Both the position numbers and the translations under genes were made by a program. Shown in pieces: positions 7,966 to 16,409 of a stretch of 64,000 nucleotides of DNA. This DNA comes from Pseudomonas sp. NFIX28 (lineage in GTDB: Bacteria; Pseudomonadota; Gammaproteobacteria; Pseudomonadales; Pseudomonadaceae). A model generated the notes under the pieces. The model was not told where the DNA came from. It ran no database searches and was given only the letters and a program-made list of their open reading frames with translations. The DNA lies in assembly GCF_900107395.1 (NCBI RefSeq), contig NZ_FNPW01000012.1, forward strand, positions 1-64,000. The letters are read 5' to 3'. Position 1 is the first letter of the stretch. Every line of letters starts with the position of its first letter.

Positions 7966-9867
7966 TTAATTAACCCACTCGGTTTGAAAGCTATAACGCC
8001 CCAAGAGCGGAGCCAGGAATTCCTGGGCCGTGCCGGCCCGGATGCGGGCGACATGCCCACGGCGATTGTCCTGCACCACCTCAACAGCAATATCCGAAAG
8101 CCCCAGGCGCTCCACTTCCTGGCGGACTACCTTGGCAATCTCGCGCTGCTGCAAGGCGGGCTTGAATATCTTGCCCACGGCGGTCAGAGGCAATGCATCG
8201 AGGATCTCAATGCGCTTGGGAACGGCTGCCCGCTCGCTGATGTTGAAATGAGCGAACGCCTCAAGCTCCTTGGCGTTGCAGGTTTGCCCGGGGTGCAGTT
8301 GGACGTAGGCCACCGGCACCTCCCCCGAATAGGCGTCGGGGCTGCCGATTGCAGCGGCCAGGGCGACCGCAGGATGCGCCTGGAGAACCTCCTCGATCTG
8401 CTTGGGATCGATGTTGTGGCCGCCGCGAATGATCAATTCCTTCTTGCGCCCGGTCAGCCAGAAATAACCCTGCGCATCCTGGCGCCCCAGGTCCCCCGTA
8501 TTCAGCCAGCGCTGGCCGTCGATATCGATCCAGAGGCCCTGGTTATGACGTTCTTCCAGATAGCCCTCGAAGAGGTTCGGTCCACTGATCGTGATGAGGC
8601 CGATCTCATCCACGTTGGCGTCGCGCAGGTATTCTCCCGAATCGTTGAGCAAGACCGCACGCATATTCTGATAAGCGATCCGTATCCCGATGGAGCCGAT
8701 ATGGCGCTCGCCATGGGGCGGATTGATTGAGGAGACGCAGGCGCCCTCAGTGAGGCCGTAACCTTCGAGGATTTTCACTCCGGTGCGGTTCTCGAACTCT
8801 CGGAAAAGCTCAGCCGGCATTGGTGCGGCGCCACACATGGCAAAGCGAAGACTGGACAGGTCACGGCCCTGCCATTCATTTTGCAGAAGTGCGGCATAGA
8901 CAGTAGGCACGCCGGAAAAGAGGTTGATACCGAAGTGCTCGACCATTTCCCAGAATCGTGGGATCACCCCTTCGCCACGATACCCCTGGGGCGTCCCGAG
9001 GATCACATGGTCGCCTTGAGTCCAAGGCATCAGTCCGGTCACCAGTTGCCCATTGACATGAAATAGCGGCAGGCCACAAAAGATAATTTGGCCCCCACTG
9101 CGTGGCTGCAAGTGGGCGGCAACGGCCCATGCGTTGAAGACTTCAGAGCCATGGGTACGCGCGGCAATCTTGGGCAGTCCGGTGGTGCCCCCAGTACAAA
9201 TGTAAGAAGAACACTCATCCTGGCGGATTTGACGATCGCTCTTGAGGTGTGTGTGCGGCTGAGCACTCATCAGCGATCGCCAATCGTGAATCGCGATACC
9301 GCTGTGTGAGTCTCGCTCCTTCAGTGCCGCGGCTTTCAGAGCCTCACGCACAGGTTCGGCGACATAGGGTTCCATGCTGACCCAGACGACAGACCTGACC
9401 GTGGGTAACTGATCCAGCTGCGAAGCCAGTTTGGGCCACAGATCGCTGCCTGGAGTCGGCGCGAGTGTCACCACCACGGATGCCTTCGCGGCATTCAACA
9501 AGCCCGCCATCTGCTTGGCTTCAAGCAGAGGATTGATTGCCATGACGATCCCCGCCGCCTCACCGCCCCATATCGTGAAATGGGTTTCCGGTAGGTTGGG
9601 AAGGATGAAGGCAATCACCTCGCCCGGTTTTATGCCCAGGTTATGGAAGGCATTTGCCGCGCGGGTGATATCCGCGAAGAGCTGGGAATAGTTCCACTCA
9701 TGGGTGCGCTTGAAATCGGTGGCATCGGCGAAGAAGCTCAGCGCCGGGGCCTGAGGGCTGCGCTCGGCCGCCTGACGCAGCGCTTCATAGGTGCTGCAAG
9801 CCAGGCCGCGCTCCGACAAGGGGACTCGTTCGAGACTTTCGATGTCATTCAGGTTCTGCACGACCAT
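7966..9867 (-). CDS. Acyl-CoA synthetase, AMP-binding family
   Basis: A 633-residue ANL-superfamily enzyme that adenylates a carboxylic acid and transfers it to CoA. The phosphate loop is seen as YICTGGTTGLPK, the A5 motif as EGYGLTEGA, the A7/A8 hinge as LNTGDLGRQDAQGYFWLTGRKKELIIRGG, and the catalytic lysine region as PLTAVGKIFK. Its length and sequence resemble the group called AMP-binding domain protein next to fatty or aromatic acid degradation genes. Its ATG overlaps the stop of the FAH-family gene (TGATG), so it is translated in the same unit. The substrate cannot be read from sequence; an aromatic or long-chain acid is likely from the neighbours. Confidence 0.85.
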   Translation of the reverse strand: MVVQNLNDIESLERVPLSERGLACSTYEALRQAAERSPQAPALSFFADATDFKRTHEWNYSQLFADITRAANAFHNLGIKPGEVIAFILPNLPETHFTIWGGEAAGIVMAINPLLEAKQMAGLLNAAKASVVVTLAPTPGSDLWPKLASQLDQLPTVRSVVWVSMEPYVAEPVREALKAAALKERDSHSGIAIHDWRSLMSAQPHTHLKSDRQIRQDECSSYICTGGTTGLPKIAARTHGSEVFNAWAVAAHLQPRSGGQIIFCGLPLFHVNGQLVTGLMPWTQGDHVILGTPQGYRGEGVIPRFWEMVEHFGINLFSGVPTVYAALLQNEWQGRDLSSLRFAMCGAAPMPAELFREFENRTGVKILEGYGLTEGACVSSINPPHGERHIGSIGIRIAYQNMRAVLLNDSGEYLRDANVDEIGLITISGPNLFEGYLEERHNQGLWIDIDGQRWLNTGDLGRQDAQGYFWLTGRKKELIIRGGHNIDPKQIEEVLQAHPAVALAAAIGSPDAYSGEVPVAYVQLHPGQTCNAKELEAFAHFNISERAAVPKRIEILDALPLTAVGKIFKPALQQREIAKVVRQEVERLGLSDIAVEVVQDNRRGHVARIRAGTAQEFLAPLLGRYSFQTEWVN

Positions 9868-10991
9868 CAGGCTTCCCCCACGACTCGGTTGCGTTGTACG
9901 CCGAGGTCGATCACACCATCGGCACTGCGAATACGCGCCTCGACCAGGTCACCTGGCTTGAGGTATTGCGTCCGGCCTTCCTGGGCCTTGAGGAAAAGCT
10001 TCCACTTGGTGGCTTCGGGCATCAGGGCCGCAAGACGCTGTTTGGCGGGCGAAGGTACCGTTAGCGCACAGCCGGCAGGCGTACCGGTGGCGATCAGGTC
10101 TCCCGCAGCGAGATCTTGCAGGGTGGAAAGTTCGCTCAGGGTTTCAGCGGGGCCATAAACCAGATTGGCGGTGCTGTCATCCTGTCGCACCTGGTCGTTG
10201 ACCGTCAGGCGCAGCTGCAGCGCTTTCAAATAATGAATGTTGGTGGCATCCAGAAGGCAGAGGTATGGGCCGACCGGGCCGAATGTGCGAAAGCTCTTGC
10301 CCTTGTAGAACTGCATCTGGGGAATCTGAATGTCACGAGCCGAGTAGTCATTGACAATGACGGCGCCTGCAATGAACTCATGCAGATTGGCGTCGGTGAC
10401 AGCGACAGCGCCGGTGATCGCGCGCTTCATCACAAGGCCCAGCTCGATCTCGTAGTCAAGGAAGCGCACGTGGCGCGGCTTGATCAGGTCGCTGTCAGCC
10501 GCCACCAGGCAACTCGTCGCCTTGGTGAAGATCATGTTGAATTTCTTCGCATCCGGGTCCATGCCCGACTCGATCATGTGCTGGCGGTAGTTGGCGCCCT
10601 GGCAGACAAACTGCTGGTTACGGGTCACCGGCGACAGCAGTTTCACTTCGCCCTCATCCAGCTCCTCGCCTGTCAGTCGCGCGAGGTCGTCGATACGGTT
10701 CTGGTCGATGAAATCACCGGTGGTTGCAAAAGTCCCCGGGACCACCGTGATACGGCCCCGGCGCAGCACGCCCCAGTGGATACCGTTCTGAAATTCGAAG
10801 CGGACTACATGTACAGCAGACATTGAAGGTACTCCTGGAGCGGCGTTTGCCCCGCGCTCGGCGGCGCGAGGACTGAGGTGTTGTTCTTCTAACAAGGGGC
10901 TGGCAAAGCGGTAGGCCAGCGAGCCGCCGGCGATCAACGCGCCGGCCTTGAGCACATGCCGACGGCCATAGCGGATTGGGGTATCCGACAT
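9867..10991 (-). CDS. Fumarylacetoacetate hydrolase (FAH) family enzyme with possible Tat-like N-terminal extension
   Basis: The conserved FAH body begins near MSAVHVVRFEFQNG. It carries the metal-site features of the fold: a DYEIELGLV strand with the acidic ligands, IVNDYSARDIQ, KGKSFRTFGPVGPYL and LIATGTPAGCA. Such enzymes hydrolyse, hydrate or decarboxylate ring-cleavage products. Two starts compete. An ATG at 10823 has a good ribosome site (CAGGAG) and gives a normal 318-residue enzyme. The ATG at 10991 adds 56 residues with RRHVLKAG followed by a hydrophobic stretch, a convincing twin-arginine-like signal. It lies 7 bases after the dioxygenase stop. Function as a hydrolase is sure at family level; the true N-terminus is open. 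Confidence 0.8.
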   Translation of the reverse strand: MSDTPIRYGRRHVLKAGALIAGGSLAYRFASPLLEEQHLSPRAAERGANAAPGVPSMSAVHVVRFEFQNGIHWGVLRRGRITVVPGTFATTGDFIDQNRIDDLARLTGEELDEGEVKLLSPVTRNQQFVCQGANYRQHMIESGMDPDAKKFNMIFTKATSCLVAADSDLIKPRHVRFLDYEIELGLVMKRAITGAVAVTDANLHEFIAGAVIVNDYSARDIQIPQMQFYKGKSFRTFGPVGPYLCLLDATNIHYLKALQLRLTVNDQVRQDDSTANLVYGPAETLSELSTLQDLAAGDLIATGTPAGCALTVPSPAKQRLAALMPEATKWKLFLKAQEGRTQYLKPGDLVEARIRSADGVIDLGVQRNRVVGEA

Positions 10992-10998
10992 GACGGCG

Positions 10999-12090
10999 TC
11001 ACCCGAACAACCGCATGAGGGTTACCAACTTGCGGATGCTCAAGTCCGGGCTGCGTCGCAGGTTGAGCAATAGCGCATACAGATTGGCCAGGCTCATCTT
11101 GGGCTTGGTAAACCGCTTGGGCATGCGCTGCCCCCACTGCGCCATTGCCTCGGGGCTCACCAGATGAATGCCCGTAGGCTGTGCGGCGGTGAAGATATCC
11201 CCGTCGCAGTAATGCTCGTGCTTATCGCCCCAAGGGTCTTGCCAGTAATCGAAGATCTGGCTGCCCAGAATGTGTCGACCGATGCCCCACGAGTGCTTCC
11301 ACCCCCGCTCCCGCAGGACGCGCTGTCCCATTCCCACGGCATCGGCATCCACGACTTCATAGGCGCTATGGCTATAGGTCGCCATGAACCCCTGCGCTAT
11401 CGCGAGCGTATGGTGAGCCGCGGGAACGTCGCCGAGATCCAGGCGCATGAAGGTGACTATGGGTGTGCCATCGGGAAGCACTTGTACGTCGCTGGGAATG
11501 AACCCGAAATGCTTCGTATACCAGGCACAGGTTGCCTGGTAGTCCGCCACTTCGATGACGATATGCCCCAGCTTGAGGACCTCAGGCGGAGCAATCGGCG
11601 GACGCTGCGTGGCGTTGATGCGCGGCTGCTCCTGCGCCAGATTCCAGGACAGCGGAGCCCTGTGCTCACGCCGTTTACCGGGAGCCTGCTCACAGACGGC
11701 CTCCACAATAAAACCGGAAGGGTCGGTCAGCCTGACACAATACCCGCCACCGGGACGCTCCGACTTCTCGACCGGTGAGGCGCCTGGGATTCGCGCCAGC
11801 TTTTCCAATTCCCTGAGCGAATGGACTGCCAGTCCAAAGCCGATAAAACGTGCCTGTTCGGCAAGGTGGACGCGGTAGCAGTATGACGTGGCGTCGGTGG
11901 CGCGCAGGTAAAGCGTATCGGCTTCCTGCCGGGCTACCGTCAGGCCGAAGTCAGTCAAAAAACGCGCCGCCTCATTCAGGTCCGGCCGTTGAAAGATCAG
12001 GTGAGTCAGGTCCAGAGCCTTCACTGTCGGTTGCGGATGCCGGGCGGGCTGCGGTGTGGCTAGCCAGGGCAATACATTTGGGTCAGTCAT
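10999..12090 (-). CDS. Extradiol-type ring-cleavage dioxygenase, VOC superfamily
   Basis: A 363-residue protein with two vicinal-oxygen-chelate modules, as in type I extradiol dioxygenases. The second module has candidate Fe(II) ligands: His in KLGHIVIEV, His in TYSHSAYEVVD and Glu in DKHEHYCDGD. The enzyme would open a catecholic ring beside the hydroxyls. The last 45 residues (PKRFTKPKMSLANL onward) form a basic helical tail not usual in the family. It follows a TetR gene on the same strand and precedes the FAH-family hydrolase, the order expected for ring cleavage and then hydrolysis. The exact catechol is unknown. Confidence 0.78.
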   Translation of the reverse strand: MTDPNVLPWLATPQPARHPQPTVKALDLTHLIFQRPDLNEAARFLTDFGLTVARQEADTLYLRATDATSYCYRVHLAEQARFIGFGLAVHSLRELEKLARIPGASPVEKSERPGGGYCVRLTDPSGFIVEAVCEQAPGKRREHRAPLSWNLAQEQPRINATQRPPIAPPEVLKLGHIVIEVADYQATCAWYTKHFGFIPSDVQVLPDGTPIVTFMRLDLGDVPAAHHTLAIAQGFMATYSHSAYEVVDADAVGMGQRVLRERGWKHSWGIGRHILGSQIFDYWQDPWGDKHEHYCDGDIFTAAQPTGIHLVSPEAMAQWGQRMPKRFTKPKMSLANLYALLLNLRRSPDLSIRKLVTLMRLFG

Positions 12091-12176
12091 TATTCTTGTT
12101 TCCCAGTTTTTTTAGGGTAAAGCCGTCCCCGCACCCCTGAAAATCCAGGGATGTCCGGTTGAATCGGCTAACTCAC

Positions 12177-12791
12177 TCAGTCGATGGAAGGAAGTGCCGG
12201 CAACTCGGTGGTCGCCAGCGCACGCGCCTCCCCTGGAGATACACCCAATGCTCGCAGCACCAACTCGGCGGTGTCAGAGCCCGAATCGCGCCATGTTCTG
12301 TGGCCTTCCAGGACCAGGAAAATCGAGCCTAGGACGCTGCTCGATATCAGTGTCAGTACCGAGAGCAATTGCTCCTTTTCAAAGGTGTACCGGCCACTGG
12401 ACAGCCCGCTCAGAAGATCCGTCGTCGCTTGGCTGCTAAACATTTCGCGCAACGAAGAATTGCTCATGGCGAACTTATGGATGAATGCCCCCCATTGGGA
12501 GTCTTCGTGCGCTCGGCGAATGAACAGTCGAATGCCATTGGCAAGACGCTGAGCCGGATCGGCAAGGGAATCAAAGCTCTTGCCGACGCGCTCATGCATC
12601 TCCTTCGCGAGACGGCTGGCAACCGCCTCGAACAGGGTTTCCATGCTCTCGATGTTGCTATAGACCGTTCCGCGCGCCACGCCTGCCTCTTGGGCGAGAT
12701 CGAGAATGTTCACCTGTGAGGTGCCTCTCTCAGCGAACAGGCGAAAGGCGGCTTGATGGATGCGGCGCTGTGTTGGATTCAGGGATTCCAC
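12177..12791 (-). CDS. TetR-family transcriptional regulator (first)
   Basis: A 204-residue regulator. The N-terminal helix-turn-helix is clear: IHQAAFRLFAERG, then VNILDLAQEAGVARGTVYSNIESMETLFEAV. The C-terminal half is a helical ligand domain. The GTG start is chosen because GGAG stands 8 bases before it. A perfect 22-bp palindrome lies 31 bases upstream of the start, in its own promoter, so autoregulation is likely. It is the first gene of the VOC, FAH, acyl-CoA synthetase, FadL run and probably represses it until a pathway acyl-CoA or aromatic ligand binds. Confidence 0.88.
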   Translation of the reverse strand: MESLNPTQRRIHQAAFRLFAERGTSQVNILDLAQEAGVARGTVYSNIESMETLFEAVASRLAKEMHERVGKSFDSLADPAQRLANGIRLFIRRAHEDSQWGAFIHKFAMSNSSLREMFSSQATTDLLSGLSSGRYTFEKEQLLSVLTLISSSVLGSIFLVLEGHRTWRDSGSDTAELVLRALGVSPGEARALATTELPALPSID

Positions 12792-12821
12792 GGTTCTATC
12801 TCCAGAATTACCTCATGACTC

Positions 12822-12843
12822 AATTGAACACACATGTTCAATT
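12822..12843. promoter_or_regulatory. Palindromic operator 1, likely TetR binding site
   Basis: A perfect inverted repeat of 9 bases with a 4-base centre: AATTGAACA, CACA, TGTTCAATT. It sits 31 bases upstream of the first TetR gene, within the expected promoter. Size and symmetry fit a TetR dimer site. A second copy lies 118 bases away. Confidence 0.7.
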
Positions 12844-12960
12844 TGCGTCAATACAGTTTTTCCGTAGCCGATGAAAAACCTGATTAATTTCGCTGAACAG
12901 CTGGATAACCTGCTAAATCATGGCAAAAGATGATTCTAAAGAGGCATTCACACCTCATGA

Positions 12961-12982
12961 AATTGAACAAACATGTTCATTT
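12961..12982. promoter_or_regulatory. Palindromic operator 2, second copy of the TetR-type site
   Basis: AATTGAACA, AACA, TGTTCATTT: the same palindrome as operator 1 with one mismatch in the right arm. The bases just before it (ACCTCATGA) also match those before operator 1, so about 35 bp appear duplicated. The nearest downstream gene on either strand is more than 130 bases away. It may therefore be an auxiliary site for looping or a relic. Confidence 0.6.
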
Positions 12983-13120
12983 CAGCAAAATAATGCCACG
13001 CCGCTGATAGCCAGCGGCGGCGGGGATGAAAAAAGCAGGGTTGCGGAGCGTGGTGGGCGGCTCGATGTCGATCGTGGTTTGCCACCGCATTGGCCGACGG
13101 ATCGAGGACGATGCCCGGGA

Positions 13121-13771
13121 CTAAGGCAACGGCTTGGTCGCGATTTTCCTGGCTTTGGCAGGTGTTACGCCCAAAGCCTTGAGAATCATCTCGGCAACCT
13201 TCTGGTCGTGCGCCACCACCCCCCGCCCCTCGACCACCGAGCGCATGGCTCCGGTTGTGCAGGCCACGACCATGTCCAGGGCGATCCCTTCGTCCTCGTA
13301 AGCCAACGCCCCCGCGCGCAGCCCTTCGCGCAAGTCGTCCAGCACATGAGCCGCCAAGCGTGAGCGCATGGTTTGATCGGAATGGATGATGCGCAGCAGA
13401 GCATTGGCCCATTGATGCTCATACGCCGCCCGGTGGATGAACATGCGCACGCCAATCGAAAGCCGCTGCGCACCGCAGTGGACGTTCGAACTCAAGGCGG
13501 AAATGGCATCGGAGAATTCGCTCGCCATGGCGATGCCAACTGCCTCGAGGACTTCGTCGCGGGTTCGAAAATAGTTGTAGACAGTGCCGTTGGATACCGC
13601 GGCCTCTGAGGCGACATCGAGCAATGCAATCTCCCCCACCTCCTTACGGGCGACCAGACGCAAAGCCGCGTCCACCAGGCCGCGACGGGTGCGTTCACGC
13701 TTCTTGTGGCCTCGAGTGAGAGGTTCTTGCTCAGTTGCTGCTGAAGGAAAAGTGGGGGAAGGCATCTTCAC
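13121..13771 (-). CDS. TetR-family transcriptional regulator (second)
   Basis: A 216-residue regulator with a basic N-terminal lead (RGHKKRERTRRGL) and a clear helix-turn-helix (IALLDVASEAAVSNGTVYNYFRTRDEVLEAV). The rest is a helical effector domain. It is only weakly like the first TetR, although both end in the same style (LKALGVTPAKARK and LRALGVSPGEARA), which suggests a shared ancestor. The GTG start overlaps the stop of the upstream FAD hydroxylase gene by 4 bases (GTGA), so hydroxylase and regulator are co-translated. An ATG two codons later is the alternative start. Confidence 0.87.
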   Translation of the reverse strand: MKMPSPTFPSAATEQEPLTRGHKKRERTRRGLVDAALRLVARKEVGEIALLDVASEAAVSNGTVYNYFRTRDEVLEAVGIAMASEFSDAISALSSNVHCGAQRLSIGVRMFIHRAAYEHQWANALLRIIHSDQTMRSRLAAHVLDDLREGLRAGALAYEDEGIALDMVVACTTGAMRSVVEGRGVVAHDQKVAEMILKALGVTPAKARKIATKPLP

Positions 13772-15423
13772 GCTCTTAATCGAGGAGGCTCGTTGATGGT
13801 AATGGAAAGGTTGTCGGCAGTGGAATCTACGCTCCCCATCAGGATCAGGCAGTCTCGAACCAGGCGGCCCGCCTCGGTGCCCGGAGCGTGGTGCATGATG
13901 ATGCGGTCGGGACGGATCGCGACGAGCGTGCCTTTGGCAGCCAGCGGCAGCAGGCCGTGGTTCAGGTCTTCGATAAAATCGCAGGCGCTGTCGGCGCGCT
14001 GACCGCAGGGCCCTATCTGCAGGAAGTGACCGCCCATTTTTATCCAGGAGAACACCTCGGCAGCGCTCAGCAGCGACAACGGGTTAACCCCGAACCCGAC
14101 CAGGCTCAGGCTGTGTCCAAGCGCATCGTCGCTCAGCTGGATCTGCTGTTGCGTGTTGCGAACCCAGGCTTGGGGAAACAGGCTGCCTCGGACCAGCTTG
14201 TCGCCACGCTGATGGCGCACGAACAGACCGTTCTTGAAGATGTTTTTCGGCTTGATGTCCAGTTGCTCGAAGTACTTCCTGGTAGCGGGAGCCAGCGCCA
14301 GCAAGCGCATCAGGCCATGGATGAAGAAGGCCACGATCTTGTTCCTCGGCATTACCAGGCGGCCCATGAACTTTGCCAGGTCAATCATCGCCTGGGCATG
14401 GGGGCGGCGCTCTATGTCATAGGTGTCGAGTATTGAAGGCGCGGCTTGAGAGCGAAGGACCCAGGCCAGTTTCCAGGCAAGGTTGGCACCGTCTCGAAGC
14501 CCCGCTACGAGCCCCTGTCCGACAAAGGGCGGGGTAATGTGCGCCGCATCCCCCGCCAGGAAGACTCGCCCCTTGCTGAAACTGTTGCAGCAGCGGGCAT
14601 GGAACCGATACACCGCCTTGCGCTCGACTTCCAGCTCCTGCGGATCGATCCATGATGCGATCAGCCGGGCGATGCTCTCAGGGCTTTCCAGCTCTTCCCG
14701 GGACTCCCCCGGGCGCAGCATGAACTCCCAGCGCTCCCTGCCGCCGGGAGCGGGCATGTGCGGCGTGGGGCGCCGCGGGTCGCAGATAAACTCAACGTGA
14801 TCAATGGCCGATTGGTGCCGGTTCCTGGCGTCGACGATCAGCCAATCCTCTGCGTAGGTTTGCCCTTCGAACTCCTGGCCAATCAGGGCCCTGACCCTGG
14901 AGCTTGCACCATCCGCACCGACCAGATATCGGGCGCGAACCGAATGCAGGCGGCCGTCCTGGTCCCGCACGAAGGCGACGACAGCATCCGATTCCTCGAC
15001 CAGATGCTCGAGTTCAAAACCACCCAGGCTGGTCACCGACTTCAGCCCGCAAACCTGGTTTCGCATCGCGTGTTCGAGGTCGGGTTGATAGAACGTCACC
15101 AGCTTGGGATGGCCGTCGATGCACCCCGCGGTATTGGCCCGGCTGAATTGCCCGAGGACCGGGGAATGCATCTTCACTTCAGGAATAACAATCTTCTCAA
15201 AAGCATCTTCCGACAATCCGGCGAGCTGCAGGATGCGAAGCGCCTCATTGTCCAGAGCAATGGCGCGAGGCATCAGCACGACCTCATGGACCTTGTCCAA
15301 TACCAGCGTCTTTACCCCATAGCGGCCGAGCAGCGCCGCAATTGTCGCCCCTACCGGGCCGTTACCGACGACCAGCACATCGACGGCAGAGGGAGGCAGT
15401 TCGGTACCTTTCTTGTTGTTCAT
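13768..15423 (-). CDS. FAD-dependent aromatic hydroxylase, MhpA/PheA-like
   Basis: A 551-residue class A flavoprotein monooxygenase. It has the dinucleotide fold near the N-terminus (VVGNGPVGATIAALLGRYG), the DG motif (YLVGADGASSRVR) and the GD flavin motif (GRVFLAGDAAHITPPFVGQG). A C-terminal thioredoxin-like region is typical of 3-(3-hydroxyphenyl)propionate and phenol hydroxylases. It would add a hydroxyl to a phenolic ring using NAD(P)H and O2, producing the catechol for the extradiol enzyme further along. The ATG is chosen because AAGGGC stands 8 bases before it; an upstream start would add 25 atypical residues. It is the first gene of the minus-strand cluster. Confidence 0.83.
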   Translation of the reverse strand: MNNKKGTELPPSAVDVLVVGNGPVGATIAALLGRYGVKTLVLDKVHEVVLMPRAIALDNEALRILQLAGLSEDAFEKIVIPEVKMHSPVLGQFSRANTAGCIDGHPKLVTFYQPDLEHAMRNQVCGLKSVTSLGGFELEHLVEESDAVVAFVRDQDGRLHSVRARYLVGADGASSRVRALIGQEFEGQTYAEDWLIVDARNRHQSAIDHVEFICDPRRPTPHMPAPGGRERWEFMLRPGESREELESPESIARLIASWIDPQELEVERKAVYRFHARCCNSFSKGRVFLAGDAAHITPPFVGQGLVAGLRDGANLAWKLAWVLRSQAAPSILDTYDIERRPHAQAMIDLAKFMGRLVMPRNKIVAFFIHGLMRLLALAPATRKYFEQLDIKPKNIFKNGLFVRHQRGDKLVRGSLFPQAWVRNTQQQIQLSDDALGHSLSLVGFGVNPLSLLSAAEVFSWIKMGGHFLQIGPCGQRADSACDFIEDLNHGLLPLAAKGTLVAIRPDRIIMHHAPGTEAGRLVRDCLILMGSVDSTADNLSITINEPPRLRA

Positions 15424-15831
15424 CTCGAGCCCTTGTTGTGATTGAAATCGTGAGACGTGGGAGATCAGGCAAGGTGAACTTAAGCAAAATTGAGACATTT
15501 TTCAATATTGATATTTTTGTCACTATCTCCAGAAAGGGATACCCTCCTCCGGATTGAGGCCAAATGTGCCGTGCCGAAGCGGTCAGGAAGGGCTTGCACA
15601 GTCGCAGCGCTTGATTGAATTGTCCCGCGCGGGGCAGCGCCCGCACCGATTTCCGACGGGCGAGGCCTGGCTGACGAGTGCCGTTGGGCGTTGTGACGGG
15701 AGTCATGACCCAGCGCTAGAACGCCTTATCAGGCTGCTGTGCGCTCGCTGGTAAAACTGCCAGAGTGGCACCGTTTGGGGAGGTCGATATGCACCGCTCC
15801 CACCCATTGACACCTTGATCGTGGAGAGTGA
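15424..15831. other. Gene-free region upstream of the hydroxylase gene
   Basis: The first 120 bases are AT-rich and contain the 10-bp palindrome TCAATATTGA at 15502-15511, about 80 bases upstream of the hydroxylase start, a plausible promoter or operator. The rest is GC-rich and shows no open frame with a ribosome site. It marks the edge between the catabolic cluster and the AT-richer islet to the right. Confidence 0.4.
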
Positions 15832-16254
15832 ATGAAAAGACTAGTCCGTGGATGTTTCTTCGTAGTGTTGGCTGTTCTGGTCGGGTGTGCAAAAGCGGAA
15901 CCGCGCTGTGAGGACGTCCTCGCGAAACTCAGCGATAAACCTGGATTTGTAGAGTTTCTAGAATGCACTCAAGACAACGAGATACAGGGCAAACCTTTTG
16001 TTGCTCGCTACCGCGTGAAAGGCTCGGATGCACTTGAAGCGGAACAGTTCATGAGCCAGAGCTTCGGCATGCCAAAACTTCAGCACATCTGCTGCGGCTG
16101 GGATTCAACACCTCATTTTTATCGCGATAAAAGAACACGCCTGGGATACAGGCTAGGCATGGGGTCCGAGGAAACACTCATCGATGAACGGAGTTCGTGG
16201 CCACGGATAAAGTTCTTCTACATTACTGCGTCCTTATTTACTGAGGATCCGTGA
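15832..16254 (+). CDS. Small lipoprotein, DUF4952-like
   Basis: A 140-residue protein with a lipoprotein signal (MKRLVRGCFFVVLAVLVGC, lipobox LVGC), so it is probably anchored in the envelope. The mature part has six more cysteines, including CED, LECT and ICCGW, and a YRVKGSDALEAEQF segment. From memory it resembles DUF4952 proteins, which have no known role and often lie near polymorphic toxin or T6SS genes. GGAGAG precedes the ATG. The stop overlaps a GTG start of a tiny ORF, and base composition shifts to AT-rich just after. Confidence 0.65.
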   Translation: MKRLVRGCFFVVLAVLVGCAKAEPRCEDVLAKLSDKPGFVEFLECTQDNEIQGKPFVARYRVKGSDALEAEQFMSQSFGMPKLQHICCGWDSTPHFYRDKRTRLGYRLGMGSEETLIDERSSWPRIKFFYITASLFTEDP

Positions 16255-16409
16255 GTACGCGTTCGCCCAAGTCAAATACCACTATCAATAACGGAGAGAG
16301 TAATAAGCCTACTGCCTCCCTTATTAATGGGACTTTCCACAACACTTGGGACAGGTCATTGGACAACCACTGGTCTGAACTTAATTCTTTTACCAGAACT
16401 GGATCTTGA
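16251..16409 (+). CDS. Small hypothetical ORF coupled to the lipoprotein gene
   Basis: A 52-codon frame that starts at a GTG overlapping the lipoprotein stop (GTGA) and begins MSTRSPKSNTTINNGE. It contains SLINGTFHNTWDRSLDNHW, polar and aromatic with no signal. I do not recognise it. The exact 4-base overlap is the only support for translation. It could be the surviving start of a larger gene that has been cut. Confidence 0.3.
   Translation: MSTRSPKSNTTINNGESNKPTASLINGTFHNTWDRSLDNHWSELNSFTRTGS

Larger units (their letters stand above)
12792..13120. other. Gene-free spacer between the two TetR genes
   Basis: The left two thirds are AT-rich and hold two near-identical palindromic operators described separately. 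After about 13010 the sequence becomes GC-rich and contains a GCCGCTGATAGCCAGCGGC hairpin just beyond the second operator. No coding sequence with a ribosome site is visible. The spacer probably carries the promoter of the first TetR operon on the minus strand and the 3' end of the second TetR transcript. Confidence 0.5.

Noticed and set aside
12920..13363. Plus-strand frame starting MAKDDSKEAF near operator 2
   Set aside because: Most of it is antisense to the second TetR gene, and the start has no ribosome site. The palindrome inside it fits an operator better than coding.
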